DNA of 58,389 nucleotides from a bacterium. GTDB lineage: Bacteria; Patescibacteriota; Saccharimonadia; Saccharimonadales; SZUA-47. The stretch lies in assembly GCA_030427125.1 (NCBI GenBank), contig JAUHXF010000004.1:1-58389 (forward strand), written 5' to 3'. A model generated the notes under the pieces. That model saw only the letters and a program-made list of their open reading frames with translations. It was not told the DNA's origin and ran no database searches. The position numbers and the translations under genes were made by a program. Shown here one piece after another: positions 45,696 through 54,640 of the stretch (position 1 is the stretch's first letter; every line of letters begins with the position of its first letter).

Positions 45696-47320
45696 TATTT
45701 CAATTGCAAGTCGCGGCGAGAGAATATGACTATAGAAAGTACTGTCAATATCGCGGCTAAAATCAGCATTACGTACAAAGGTCCATAGTCAATATCGGTT
45801 GCAGGGTACAGAGGTGTGTGGCTGAACGGCGATAGGTTTTGGGTCCATTGGGGCCAACTAAAGATCGAGGCAAATGAGCCAATAAGTGCCACAAAAGCAT
45901 ATGCGAACCAGGCAAATGATTTAAAGAATTTTGTAGAGACACTAAAAACAAGTGTGAGAATCGACAGAAACAGTAGCATCGCTGGGATATTAAAGCCGCT
46001 TGAGATAACAATATCCATAAACTCTGTCTCAGGTGTATCGGCGGCGATATAGTAGCTTATGCCACCGAAAAAACCCATTACAACGAAACAGAGCACAGCC
46101 CCACCTGCAATCAGACTACTGTTGCTCACTAGCCAAGCCGTTCTTGTTTTGGCAGATGCTAGTAGCTGCTCAAGGCGTCCACTTGTTTCTTCCTGAGATA
46201 CCTTAATCATCGTAGCAACAACGTATGCAGACAGCATTGCTGCAATGAGTGGGAACATCGATGCAATGACGGTGTCAGTGAAGCTACCAGATGCTGGTGC
46301 GAGTAGTTCTTGAAATAGCTCTGTCTCCTCAAAAGCTTCACGGTAGTCGTTCGCGACAACAGTAATCATGCTGCCGGCGAGAATAAACGCTGTGAGCCAT
46401 GCGTATAATTGTGAGCGCTGTAGGCGAAATCCAAGGCCCGTAATTGAAAGTAGATAGCTCGGAGCTCTATTTGGTCCGGCTTTGGCCTGAAAGATACTTG
46501 AGCCGATGTCTCGTCGTTTCATAAGAGTATATGAAAGAAGTATGAGCGCAGAGGCCCCGATAAATAACAGCAAAAGCGCTACGTAGTTTTGTTCGCTAAA
46601 TGGAAGCACTTGGTAGCCCCAGCCGAGCGGCGAAAGCCATGATATCCAGCTGGCAGTTACAGAGAGTCCATCAGCAGACAACTCGCCAAGTGCATCTCCG
46701 AATGCACGCACAAGAAAGCTTACCGCAAGAATGGAGATAGCGAGACTATTTGCCCCGCGTCGGTAGTCACTTAACTGTGCAGTTATAGCGCCAATGCTTG
46801 CGAAGAATATGCCGACCAGGGCTATCGAGGCTCCGAACAATGCAGCACCATCAACGCTTAGACCCTCAGCAGGCGCGAGGGTGGCAAAGAGGAGTAATCC
46901 AACAAGTATATTTGCGCAAACTGCGAGGGCCAATGCGGCACTCAGCTGTGCAGAACGACCAGTCACAGAAGAGCCAATCATTTCCCCAGCGCCAATTTCT
47001 TCGTTATACCTGGTGTGTCTGCTGATAATAAAAATGCTCATGATCGCAACGATAATTGCAGTGAAAAAGTATAGTTCAGCCATGACGATTGAACCTAGAT
47101 TCGCCCCCTGCACTGTCCCGGAAAATATTCGCCCGACTGAACTGGTAGCGGCCGAGGCTACGTAGGAAGTTTGTGCTGCAGTGTCTGGATAAGCTTCGTA
47201 TAACGCAGGAATCGAGCCAGCCACCATTATGACTACTAAGAATATAGTTAGTGGCAACACGACTCGATCACGACGCAAAGCGAGGCGAATCAGGCGCGCA
47301 GTACCTTTAAAAACGCGCAC
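45695..47320 (-). CDS. ABC-2 type exporter permease
   Basis: This 541-aa protein has 12 predicted membrane helices in two similar halves, like tetronasin/drug ABC-2 permeases (TnrB3 type): VLPLTIFLVVIM... and SQLYAWLTAFILAGSMI... each start a six-helix unit. The cytoplasmic loop IKVSQEETSGRLEQLLASAKTRT is typical of the family. It opens with GTG 3 nt after the ATPase stop. Substrate unknown; such exporters move antibiotics or lipids. Confidence 0.85.
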   Translation of the reverse strand: MRVFKGTARLIRLALRRDRVVLPLTIFLVVIMVAGSIPALYEAYPDTAAQTSYVASAATSSVGRIFSGTVQGANLGSIVMAELYFFTAIIVAIMSIFIISRHTRYNEEIGAGEMIGSSVTGRSAQLSAALALAVCANILVGLLLFATLAPAEGLSVDGAALFGASIALVGIFFASIGAITAQLSDYRRGANSLAISILAVSFLVRAFGDALGELSADGLSVTASWISWLSPLGWGYQVLPFSEQNYVALLLLFIGASALILLSYTLMKRRDIGSSIFQAKAGPNRAPSYLLSITGLGFRLQRSQLYAWLTAFILAGSMITVVANDYREAFEETELFQELLAPASGSFTDTVIASMFPLIAAMLSAYVVATMIKVSQEETSGRLEQLLASAKTRTAWLVSNSSLIAGGAVLCFVVMGFFGGISYYIAADTPETEFMDIVISSGFNIPAMLLFLSILTLVFSVSTKFFKSFAWFAYAFVALIGSFASIFSWPQWTQNLSPFSHTPLYPATDIDYGPLYVMLILAAILTVLSIVIFSRRDLQLK

Positions 47321-47323
47321 GCT

Positions 47324-48232
47324 TTATGCGTCTTTCCGGGCTTTATTTTTGTCGTAGTACTGCAGGAATAACTCTTCTAGCTTCGGTGGATGTGACACAA
47401 TATGTGTGACATTCAAATCTGACAATTTCTTTGTGACGCTCGTGAGTTTTTTTGGCTCAACCGAGAACGTGACCGTATTTCCTTGTTGGTTAAAGTTGTG
47501 TACACCAGAAAGTTTTTCGAGAGATTTTGCGGATTTCTCTGTTTCAACCTCAAACTGCGTATGTTGTAGACGTTGAATATCACCAAGTGCTCCAGTTTCA
47601 ATTGTTGAGCCATCCCTGATAATAGTGACGCGATCACATAATGCTTCAACTTCTGCCAGTATATGGCTCGATAGCAGGATTGTTTTTCCTTCTGATTTCA
47701 GTCCACGAACGTATTCCTGGAACGTTGCCTCCATGAGTGGGTCGAGCCCAGATGTAGGTTCATCGAGGATGTAGAGGTCTACATTTGATGCAAAGGCGGC
47801 TACGAGCGCAACTTTTTGTTTATTACCTTTTGAGTAGGTACGGAATTTCTTCGTGGGGTCTAGTTTAAATAATTTCAGCAACGTAGCACGTTTCTTCTCG
47901 TCGATGCCACCACGCAAATCAGCCAGTAAATCGATGCATTCGCCACCACTTAAGTTAGGCCATAGATTTACATCACCTGGGACATAGGCGAGGCGTTTGT
48001 GGAGAACAACATTCTTGCCCCATGGCTCTTCATCGAAGAGTTTGATGGAACCACCTGTTTTTCGCATAAGGCCAAGTAGGATTCGGATTGTTGTAGACTT
48101 GCCTGCACCGTTTGGGCCTAGGAAGCCATGTACTTCGCCTTTTTGTACGGTAAGATTGAGCTCATCTAAAGCTTTGAAATCGCCGAATTCCTTTGTGAGG
48201 TTTTTGATTTCGATTACATTTTCTGTTGCCAT
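47324..48232 (-). CDS. ABC transporter ATP-binding protein
   Basis: This 302-aa ATPase has Walker A GPNGAGKST, Q-loop, signature YSKGNKQKV, Walker B LYILDEPTSGLD and H-loop SSHI. The extra C-terminal 80 residues (TQFEVETEKSAKSLEKLSGV...) match the DrrA/CcmA family of drug exporters. GGGAG precedes the ATG. It forms an operon with the ABC-2 permease downstream. Confidence 0.92.
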   Translation of the reverse strand: MATENVIEIKNLTKEFGDFKALDELNLTVQKGEVHGFLGPNGAGKSTTIRILLGLMRKTGGSIKLFDEEPWGKNVVLHKRLAYVPGDVNLWPNLSGGECIDLLADLRGGIDEKKRATLLKLFKLDPTKKFRTYSKGNKQKVALVAAFASNVDLYILDEPTSGLDPLMEATFQEYVRGLKSEGKTILLSSHILAEVEALCDRVTIIRDGSTIETGALGDIQRLQHTQFEVETEKSAKSLEKLSGVHNFNQQGNTVTFSVEPKKLTSVTKKLSDLNVTHIVSHPPKLEELFLQYYDKNKARKDA

Positions 48233-48369
48233 AATGCTCCCCTATTCATAAGCATTGTATAGCGATAGGTAACGCAACTCAACGAAAACAGTATTTTATA
48301 AGTACGTGTACACCCTATTATGCTGAAAAAACACATTATTTTTGGTATAATTTGCAGACGTCGTTAATT

Positions 48370-48397
48370 GGATGTGGCCAAGTGGTAAGGCACCTGG
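48370..48397 (+). pseudogene. Partial tRNA-Gln copy (5' half)
   Basis: These 28 bases are identical to the 5' half of tRNA-Gln at 48492-48519, covering the acceptor 5' strand, D-arm and anticodon 5' stem. The following sequence replaces the anticodon loop and lacks a T-arm, so it cannot fold into a normal tRNA. This looks like a duplication remnant, such as an old attachment-site or recombination scar. Confidence 0.7.
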
Positions 48398-48489
48398 CTG
48401 TATGAGCACCCAGTGCGAGTAAATCAACAAAAGTCCAAGGACCAAAACCTTACTCCTTAGACAACGAAAAATTGTAAGAAACAATGTAA

Positions 48490-48564
48490 TGGGATGTGGC
48501 CAAGTGGTAAGGCACCTGGTTTTGGTCCAGGCATTCGGGGGTTCGAATCCCTCCATCCCAGCCA
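48490..48564 (+). tRNA. tRNA-Gln (UUG)
   Basis: TGGGATG (48490-48496) pairs with CATCCCA (48554-48560), followed by G and an encoded CCA. The anticodon loop TTTTGGT gives UUG, between CCTGG and CCAGG stems. The T-loop GTTCGAATC is intact. Confidence 0.95.
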
Positions 48565-48634
48565 TGTTAATCAGTATTTCAAAACATTCAAATCCTCCCG
48601 GTGCTTTACGAGTAATTTTTTGCCATGAGCACTA

Positions 48635-48663
48635 TTGCTAACTGTTTACTGATTGACTATACT
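48635..48663 (+). promoter_or_regulatory. Promoter of the second FecR-like gene
   Basis: -35 TTGCTA (48635-48640), 17-nt spacer, -10 TATACT (48658-48663). The ATGGAGGGC Shine-Dalgarno and ATG at 48690 follow, so this is a leadered message. Confidence 0.75.
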
Positions 48664-48689
48664 TACAAACGAAATGGAGGGCGCAACCC

Positions 48690-50243
48690 ATGGATGAAGA
48701 TAAAAATCCAACAACTACTCCTGAAGAGCAGCCAGAAGCAGCAAAAAAGGATGATGCAGTGCAAGAAACAGAGGTTCAAGAGACTCAAGAACAAGTGTCT
48801 GAACCAGCTGAAGTTACAGAAGAAACGAGTGTTATCTCTGAAGCAACAGATGAGCAGACCGCTACATCAAGGCCTGCAGAAGTAGTGACGAAAGAAAAAA
48901 AGAAGCCAAAAGTAGTTTGGTATGGCATTATTGCTGCATTCGTAGTGCTTGCTGGAACGCTCGGTATCGTGCTGACGCTCACAGGTGACAAGGATACGCA
49001 AGAGCCTGTTGCATCTCAGACACAACAAGAGCCAGAAGCACGCATCACTACTCTTGGTGCAGAGATTGCTATCGCTGAAGGAGCAGTTGAAATTAGCTCG
49101 GATGGAGGGACCTCTTGGGTTGAAACACCGGGCTCCGAGTCGATTGCTAATTCAGATTACGTTCGTACACTAGATGATAGTCGCGCAGTCATATTGTTTG
49201 ACGATGGTAGTGTCGCTCGCTTGGATAAGAATACTGAAGTGTATTTATCGTCTCTAGAAAGGGACGGACTTGAGATGACGCTTATAAAGGGGCAAGTCTA
49301 TACTCGAGTTGTTGAAAGCGAAACGACACCGTTCACTGTCATTACTGCTAACGAGCGATTTACGTCACTCGGCACTGCGTATAAGACCTCGACCGATGGA
49401 GATAAAGATGTACTAGAAGTCTATCAGAGTAACGTTAAAGTAGCGTCTGAAGATGTAGAAGTCTCAGAAGGAAATAAATACGACACCGAAACTAAAGAGC
49501 AGTCCGCGATAGACCTAGAAGAGCTGCAAGAAGACGAATTTGCACAGTGGAACAAAGAGCAAGACAGTGCAAGCGATGACTTCAAGGATAAACTAGGAGT
49601 TCTGAGTGCAAAGCCTGAAGAAAAAGCAGATGAACCAACAACGAGCAAGCCTGAAACTTCGAACGAATCTACGGGCATCACACTTTCTGCGAGCCAGTTC
49701 GATGGTGGCGTCAGGCTAAGTTGGAATGTGCTCGGAGCCACTTCTGGTAACGGATTTAAGGTGGTGCGGTCTAAGTCACCTGGTCCACGCTATGGGACAG
49801 ATTCCGCACAATATGTCAGCAAGGAGGCTACGTCACACAAGTGGTGGGATGATAACGGTGGCACATACTATTACAAGGTGTGTGTTTATCGAGAGAATGG
49901 CACGTGTGACACGTATAGTAATGAGGTAAAAGCAGCTTCACCAAAGGTGGAGAAAGCAGAGGTAGAGAGCGGAGACATAACATTAGAAATAGATGGGAAC
50001 AAGCTCAGCTGGAGTCTCGTCGGCGGCACTGCGCCGCACGGATTTAAGATAGTGATGTCTTCAGACGAAGACCCAGAATATCCAGCGGACAGTATCCAAT
50101 ATGTGGGCGCTGAAAGTTCATCAGCAAAGCTACCAAATAAAACTGCAGGAACGTATTACGTTCGAGTCTGTAAGTATACGAACGGAACTCAAGATGCTGG
50201 TTGTGTTGACTACTCAAATGTTGTCGAATACGTGCTTCCGTAG
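48690..50243 (+). CDS. FecR-domain membrane-anchored surface protein (paralogue)
   Basis: This 517-aa protein has an acidic cytoplasmic N-terminus (Glu/Gln/Thr-rich, about 1-68), one membrane helix (about 72-95), a FecR-like domain with FDDGSVARLDKNTEVYL...RFTSLGTAYKT...LEVYQSNV, and two C-terminal beta-rich repeats, each ending in a YYYKVCVYRENGTCDTYSN / YYVRVCKYTNGTQ...CVDYSN pattern with paired cysteines. It shares domain order and these motifs with the protein at 8452-9909 but has one more terminal repeat. Probably an envelope protein; no partner sigma factor is near. Confidence 0.82.
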   Translation: MDEDKNPTTTPEEQPEAAKKDDAVQETEVQETQEQVSEPAEVTEETSVISEATDEQTATSRPAEVVTKEKKKPKVVWYGIIAAFVVLAGTLGIVLTLTGDKDTQEPVASQTQQEPEARITTLGAEIAIAEGAVEISSDGGTSWVETPGSESIANSDYVRTLDDSRAVILFDDGSVARLDKNTEVYLSSLERDGLEMTLIKGQVYTRVVESETTPFTVITANERFTSLGTAYKTSTDGDKDVLEVYQSNVKVASEDVEVSEGNKYDTETKEQSAIDLEELQEDEFAQWNKEQDSASDDFKDKLGVLSAKPEEKADEPTTSKPETSNESTGITLSASQFDGGVRLSWNVLGATSGNGFKVVRSKSPGPRYGTDSAQYVSKEATSHKWWDDNGGTYYYKVCVYRENGTCDTYSNEVKAASPKVEKAEVESGDITLEIDGNKLSWSLVGGTAPHGFKIVMSSDEDPEYPADSIQYVGAESSSAKLPNKTAGTYYVRVCKYTNGTQDAGCVDYSNVVEYVLP

Positions 50244-50247
50244 AATC

Positions 50248-50276
50248 TGGACAAAATAATATTCTTGTGCTAAAAT
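50248..50276 (+). promoter_or_regulatory. Promoter of the DEAD-box helicase gene
   Basis: -35 TGGACA (50248-50253), 17-nt spacer, -10 TAAAAT (50271-50276). It would give a leader of roughly 95 nt. Confidence 0.7.
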
Positions 50277-50302
50277 ATACATAATTGTTTTATTCTCAAA
50301 TT

Positions 50303-50364
50303 TTAGATAGTAACGTGGGTTATTTTGGTAAGTTTTGGAGCAAAACATACAAATAACTATCTAA
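50303..50364 (+). promoter_or_regulatory. Long-range stem in the leader of the DEAD-box gene
   Basis: TTAGATAGT (50303-50311) and ACTATCTAA (50356-50364) form a perfect 9-bp inverted repeat with a 44-nt loop, ending 15 nt before the TTG start. Cold-shock helicase leaders often have such structure; here there is no obvious Shine-Dalgarno. Confidence 0.5.
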
Positions 50365-50379
50365 TAGAGAAAGATTATA

Positions 50380-51603
50380 TTGAATTACTCTAGTTCAGCG
50401 CGTCGTTCGCGCAGGCCTTCTAATTTTAGGAAACGGTCGTATCATTCAGGCAGTAGCCGTAGTACAAGCAACAATAGCAAAAGAAAGAACGGTCATGGTC
50501 AGTACATTGATCCTCGACGTTTCGTGAAGCCGGCAAAGCCCGTCGAACAAGAGCCGTACATCCCGATCCATTCGTTTCAAGACTACCCTCTTCACGGCCT
50601 ACTCCAAGCTAACATTCTTGAAAAAGGTTTTGAGCAGCCCTCACAGATTCAAGATCAAGCGATTTTACCTGCTCTAGAAGGAAAAGATGTTGTCGGCATT
50701 GCCAACACGGGTACCGGAAAAACAGCAGCATTCATGCTCCCGTTGCTAACAAAACTACTGAAGAATCGTAATCAAAAAACGCTTATTGTTGCACCGACTC
50801 GTGAGCTCGCTCTACAGATACAAGAAGAAGGTCGTGCTTTCGGCAAAGGTAGTAAGTTATTTGATGCGTTATTGATTGGTGGTGCGCCTATAAAGAAGCA
50901 ACTTAAAGACCTCCAAAAACGTCCAGAAATCATTATTGGAACACCAGGTAGAATAAAAGACCACTTAGACAGAGGCTCATTAAAGCTTGATACCGTAAGT
51001 ACAGTAGTGCTTGATGAGGTTGATCGAATGCTGGACATGGGTTTTGTGAATGATATCCGACAGATACTACACCTAGTCCCTGCTCAGCGCCAGCTGCTCT
51101 TTTTCTCGGCTACGTTGGAGCCAAAAATAAAAGCACTGATAGACACGTTCACAAAAGATCCAATCACCATTATGGCGCGGACCTCGGAGACTAGTGACAA
51201 TGTTGAACAAACGATACAGCACTATTTCGAAAAAACTGACAAAATCGAGAAGCTGCATGAGCTTCTCATTGCAGAAGGAACTGAAAAGACCCTTATATTT
51301 TGCGAGACGAAGCATGGTTCCGACAAACTTACGAAAGAGCTTACCGCGCGAGGCTTCAAGGCAGATGCAATTCACGGAAATAAAAGTCAGAATCAGCGTC
51401 AACGCGCGTTGAAAAAGTTCAAGCAGGCGGAGGTGGACATCCTAGTCGCGACAGATGTAGCTGCCCGCGGCCTGGACATTGATAATGTGTCACATGTTAT
51501 CAATTATGATGTTCCTCATACGTGGGAAGATTACACCCACCGAATTGGTAGAACGGGTCGCGGTGGGAATTTAGGAACCTCTGTTACTTTCGTTACTCAT
51601 TAA
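50380..51603 (+). CDS. DEAD-box ATP-dependent RNA helicase
   Basis: This 407-aa protein has an Arg/Ser-rich unstructured N-terminus (about 1-45), then the Q motif (FEQPSQIQDQ), motif I ANTGTGKTAA, Ia APTRELA, II DEVD (valine replaces alanine of DEAD), III SAT, and motifs V-VI ATDVAARGLD and HRIGRTGRGG. It ends right after motif VI. It unwinds short RNA duplexes, for example during ribosome assembly or cold stress. The start codon is TTG; an internal ATG would lose the basic tail. Confidence 0.94.
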   Translation: MNYSSSARRSRRPSNFRKRSYHSGSSRSTSNNSKRKNGHGQYIDPRRFVKPAKPVEQEPYIPIHSFQDYPLHGLLQANILEKGFEQPSQIQDQAILPALEGKDVVGIANTGTGKTAAFMLPLLTKLLKNRNQKTLIVAPTRELALQIQEEGRAFGKGSKLFDALLIGGAPIKKQLKDLQKRPEIIIGTPGRIKDHLDRGSLKLDTVSTVVLDEVDRMLDMGFVNDIRQILHLVPAQRQLLFFSATLEPKIKALIDTFTKDPITIMARTSETSDNVEQTIQHYFEKTDKIEKLHELLIAEGTEKTLIFCETKHGSDKLTKELTARGFKADAIHGNKSQNQRQRALKKFKQAEVDILVATDVAARGLDIDNVSHVINYDVPHTWEDYTHRIGRTGRGGNLGTSVTFVTH

Positions 51604-51609
51604 GCTGCG

Positions 51610-53055
51610 TTAATTCTCTCGAGTTATGCCTGAGCGTCTTCTTACAGCTTCTTTTATCCCCTCTAGTAGTTTTGCTTGTGTGAGTATGACGGGCCTTGGA
51701 TTCTCTATTCCCTCTTGCTGCTGTTTAATGAGGTGATTCTTGCGAATATTTTTTACGATTTCTATTAAATCACCTGCAGTAAATTCTTTCTCATGTAATA
51801 GCTTTGCAATCATGTCGATGTCAATATCTGAATCATAATTCTCAACAGCAACTTCAAGCTCGACTGATGGTGTATCTACAGCAGTAACAGCATTCTGCAT
51901 GGCTATTTCAGCGAGCACATCTCTGAGCGTCTCTTCGCTAGAACGAGGTATGTCTATCCGTAGAGGTACACGCTTATCATTGAACACGTTCGGATCGAGT
52001 ACTTGGTTAGGGTTGGCGGTAAAAGCAACGAACACATTTGGAATGTCTCTTATTCTGTCCAGACAATCTTTTAAAACAGACGATATGTTTCTTGCCGTTC
52101 CATCGTTACCCGGAGTTAGCAGGCCATCTGCTTCATCAAAGTGGATTAGGATTCGCTTGTTTCCAGTCTCTGCATCTTCAACTGCTGCGTCAAATTTCTT
52201 TTGAATTTTTTTCGCCCACTCACCTACATTGCCACCACTAATATCACCAAACCGAATTGGTCTTTTCTCCGCCCCGAGGCTGATGGCAAGGGAATGAACA
52301 AGGTCTGTTTTACCGACGCCACTCGGCCCTTGCAGTAATACTGCTTGTTCCCTGCTGACGCCGTGTTGAATCAGTGTCGTGTCAGGCGTATTAGCTAGGT
52401 GTACGAATCTCTCTAGTTGGGTAACGACATCATTGATACCAATGTATTTTTCAAATGGAGCTTCCTTTTCTGGGGGAGGTAGTTCGAGCAACGGCTTCAT
52501 ACGTAGGTACAGATTATGTGAAGTCGCTTCTTCGCCTGTAACAGCTAGAAGTCTCCCAGATAATGCAGCTAGAAGTGCATTTGAGATAAAGACATGTTCT
52601 TTGACGATTTCGGGAACACGGGTGGATTCATCAATTGGCTCACCACAAGGTAAAAGAATTGAGCTTCTGACAATCCACGAATCTAACGATTTTACCATTA
52701 CGATTGTCTCGGCATCGTCCGGACCACTTACGAGCTTCACCACCTCAGCGCCTATTTCCTCAGGGCCGAGTGCTCCAATATGTCCTTGTTCAACCCCATG
52801 AAATATGTTTGAACTAAAGCAGGCTGCAAACTCCTCTGCCTCCGTTGCAGATTCACCAGCTTTTATCTCCGTAGAGATGATCACTGTTTCGTCATCATGA
52901 GGACCATCAATAATACTGACGACTGACTCAAGTTGTCTTATGGCGCCTACATCATGAATCTCAAGTAGTGATTGCGCCTCTCCGATATCTAACGTGTCAA
53001 TGTCATCAGCTAATTCGGGACTATTAACTAGTTGTACATGTTGAATATCTCGCAT
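51610..53055 (-). CDS. AAA+ ATPase with unique N-terminal domain
   Basis: The AAA+ module in the C-terminal half of this 481-aa protein has Walker A LQGPSGVGKTD, Walker B ILIHFDEAD, sensor-1 VFVAFTANPNQVLD and an arginine-rich stretch (NDKRVPLRIDIP). The N-terminal 190 residues (acidic, with repeated D-D-E/A-E-T-V/I stretches) are unrecognised and may be a substrate-binding domain. It could be a remodelling chaperone or MoxR-like protein. TTGTGA, N17, TTTTAT and a 6-nt gap before the ATG make it leaderless. Confidence 0.8.
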   Translation of the reverse strand: MRDIQHVQLVNSPELADDIDTLDIGEAQSLLEIHDVGAIRQLESVVSIIDGPHDDETVIISTEIKAGESATEAEEFAACFSSNIFHGVEQGHIGALGPEEIGAEVVKLVSGPDDAETIVMVKSLDSWIVRSSILLPCGEPIDESTRVPEIVKEHVFISNALLAALSGRLLAVTGEEATSHNLYLRMKPLLELPPPEKEAPFEKYIGINDVVTQLERFVHLANTPDTTLIQHGVSREQAVLLQGPSGVGKTDLVHSLAISLGAEKRPIRFGDISGGNVGEWAKKIQKKFDAAVEDAETGNKRILIHFDEADGLLTPGNDGTARNISSVLKDCLDRIRDIPNVFVAFTANPNQVLDPNVFNDKRVPLRIDIPRSSEETLRDVLAEIAMQNAVTAVDTPSVELEVAVENYDSDIDIDMIAKLLHEKEFTAGDLIEIVKNIRKNHLIKQQQEGIENPRPVILTQAKLLEGIKEAVRRRSGITREN

Positions 53056-53061
53056 TCATAT

Positions 53062-53090
53062 ATAAAATCAGTTTACAGGTTAATTCACAA
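53062..53090 (-). promoter_or_regulatory. Promoter of the AAA+ gene, leaderless geometry
   Basis: On the minus strand: -35 TTGTGA (53090-53085), 17-nt spacer, -10 TTTTAT (53067-53062), 6 nt to the ATG at 53055. Confidence 0.65.
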
Positions 53091-53107
53091 GCATAAGTGA
53101 TTAGTGA

Positions 53108-53809
53108 TTACTTCTTTGCCTCGGGCTTTATGAGCGGCAGGACACGAAGTCCCAGTATCAGCGCCAGTATCACTGCAAAACCACACATGATACTCGGCAA
53201 TCCTTTAGCAGCAGGTCCATCGAGTAGCCATATAAATGTCGCTGGAATGATAAACGCAGCGTATCCAATACCCAACCATTTTAGTGACTCATGGTTTACT
53301 GTTGTCCCCTTACGCCACTGCTGCACACTTCCAAACAGCACATAGAGCAACCAAGCATAGTAATAGGCGAAATAGGTGCCACCTAGGTCAGGTTTCATGG
53401 TAAAGATAAGATAGTTCGTGGTGCACTGGTATCCATCGACTGCATTGCCACTAAGAAAAACGACCATCCAAAGTGCTCCCGTTAAATACGCTAATATTTC
53501 AATGGCGCCTGCTTTTTTACCTAACAATGATCGGTAGAGATGAACACCGAGGGGTGGGAGAAGCGTAATTGCTGCAAAACCAATGCGTGACCACGTGTCG
53601 GAGCCAAGAATCGAGCCCTCGCAAATGCTGTACTCAGCAACCTGAAATACAGCGAGCAGTAAAAGAATACTTAAACCGAGCATCGTAGATGTGTTTTTCG
53701 GTACTTTTGCAAGAACGTAGATAGCTAAAAGTAGCTCTGCGACTGCAGTAATTGCCATAACAAAGGGATTAAAGCAGTAAAATGTCCCTGCTCTGTATTT
53801 TTTAATCAT
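53108..53809 (-). CDS. Seven-helix membrane protein, unknown
   Basis: This 233-aa protein is mostly hydrophobic with about seven membrane helices. CEGS and YQCTTNYL cysteines face the outer loops and could form a disulfide. No transporter or receptor motif is recognised. It lies 53 nt from the AAA+ gene's start region in the same direction, but a separate unit is possible. Confidence 0.75.
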   Translation of the reverse strand: MIKKYRAGTFYCFNPFVMAITAVAELLLAIYVLAKVPKNTSTMLGLSILLLLAVFQVAEYSICEGSILGSDTWSRIGFAAITLLPPLGVHLYRSLLGKKAGAIEILAYLTGALWMVVFLSGNAVDGYQCTTNYLIFTMKPDLGGTYFAYYYAWLLYVLFGSVQQWRKGTTVNHESLKWLGIGYAAFIIPATFIWLLDGPAAKGLPSIMCGFAVILALILGLRVLPLIKPEAKK

Positions 53810-53850
53810 CTACTCACAGGATATACTGCTTATGTTAAATTACAAAGTGT

Positions 53851-54192
53851 ATGGCAAAGAAAATGCGAAAAATTTTTCATTTCACTGAAGTACTGCACCA
53901 CCAACATGTGCGAAGACGCATCAACCTGCGAAAATTTGAAGTAACGCTCATTGATCGACTTGTATTTATTGCAGGGCCAATGATTCCGATTGCGATAGCA
54001 CCGACGGCTTATAACGTATGGGTGCATGGTGCTACAGATGGCATCGCACTCTCTACATGGATAATTCTTTCGTGTACTTCTTTTATAATGGCTAACTATG
54101 CAATTCTTCACAAGGATAAGCTCCTTCTCGTGACATATATCCCGCTATTTCTATTGAATGTCTCTGTGGTTATTGGTTACTTTGTTAAGTAG
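53851..54192 (+). CDS. Small PQ-loop/SemiSWEET-like membrane protein, tentative
   Basis: This 113-aa protein has a basic, His-rich N-terminus (KIFHFTEVLHHQHVRRR) and three membrane helices. LVFIAGPMIPIAIAPTAYNVWVHGATDGIALS resembles the P-Q/x-x-K-S layout of SemiSWEET (three-helix bundle for sugars), but the Pro-Gln is not exact. Function is not certain. The end overlaps the convergent metallopeptidase gene by 8 nt. Confidence 0.5.
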   Translation: MAKKMRKIFHFTEVLHHQHVRRRINLRKFEVTLIDRLVFIAGPMIPIAIAPTAYNVWVHGATDGIALSTWIILSCTSFIMANYAILHKDKLLLVTYIPLFLLNVSVVIGYFVK

Positions 54193-54574
54193 ACTTCGCC
54201 CGGTGTATATCTTGATGGTTGAGGCCGAAATAGTGGGCTACCTCGTGCCACACCGTTTCATACACCTGCTCTTTAAGCGGTGTAAGATGTCGATAGATAT
54301 CAACCATTGGGTGCTTGAAGATTGTGATAACGTCAGGAACTTTTAATAATACTGCGCCGTTACGTTGCGTTAATGGTATCCCTTCGTAGAGACCAAACAA
54401 TGAATCACTATTGCGAAGCTTCAGCTTTACGCGTTGCTCGGGGCTGGGCTCATCCTCAACCTTAAACACGACGTTTTCAAGCTTTTCCTTGTACTGTTCT
54501 GGGATGTGCTCAACTGCTTCGGCTACGAGTGCGTCGAAATCAATTTCTTTGATATTAATGGGAACCTGCTTCAT
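54185..54574 (-). CDS. Zincin-type metallopeptidase (DUF1025-like)
   Basis: This 129-aa minimal zinc peptidase has HEVAHYFGLNH (His110, Glu111, His114, third ligand His120). It matches the small 'zincin' family found widely in bacteria, whose substrate is unknown. The start at 54574 is supported by -10 TATACT (54586-54581) exactly 6 nt upstream; an upstream ATG adds ten residues that cover this promoter. Confidence 0.85.
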   Translation of the reverse strand: MKQVPINIKEIDFDALVAEAVEHIPEQYKEKLENVVFKVEDEPSPEQRVKLKLRNSDSLFGLYEGIPLTQRNGAVLLKVPDVITIFKHPMVDIYRHLTPLKEQVYETVWHEVAHYFGLNHQDIHRAKST

Positions 54575-54605
54575 ACAAACAGTATATCGTCTGAGCATAA
54601 ACAAC

Positions 54606-54634
54606 TTGGTACGAATTTTAGTAATTGATAAAAT
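54606..54634 (+). promoter_or_regulatory. Promoter of the DsbA-like gene, leaderless geometry
   Basis: -35 TTGGTA (54606-54611), 17-nt spacer, -10 TAAAAT (54629-54634), then 6 nt to the ATG at 54641. No Shine-Dalgarno. Confidence 0.75.
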
Positions 54635-54640
54635 ACTTAT

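Noticed and set aside
48296-48565. 89-codon ORF on the minus strand
   Set aside because: It lies antisense across tRNA-Gln and its partial copy, so it is a shadow of RNA sequence.
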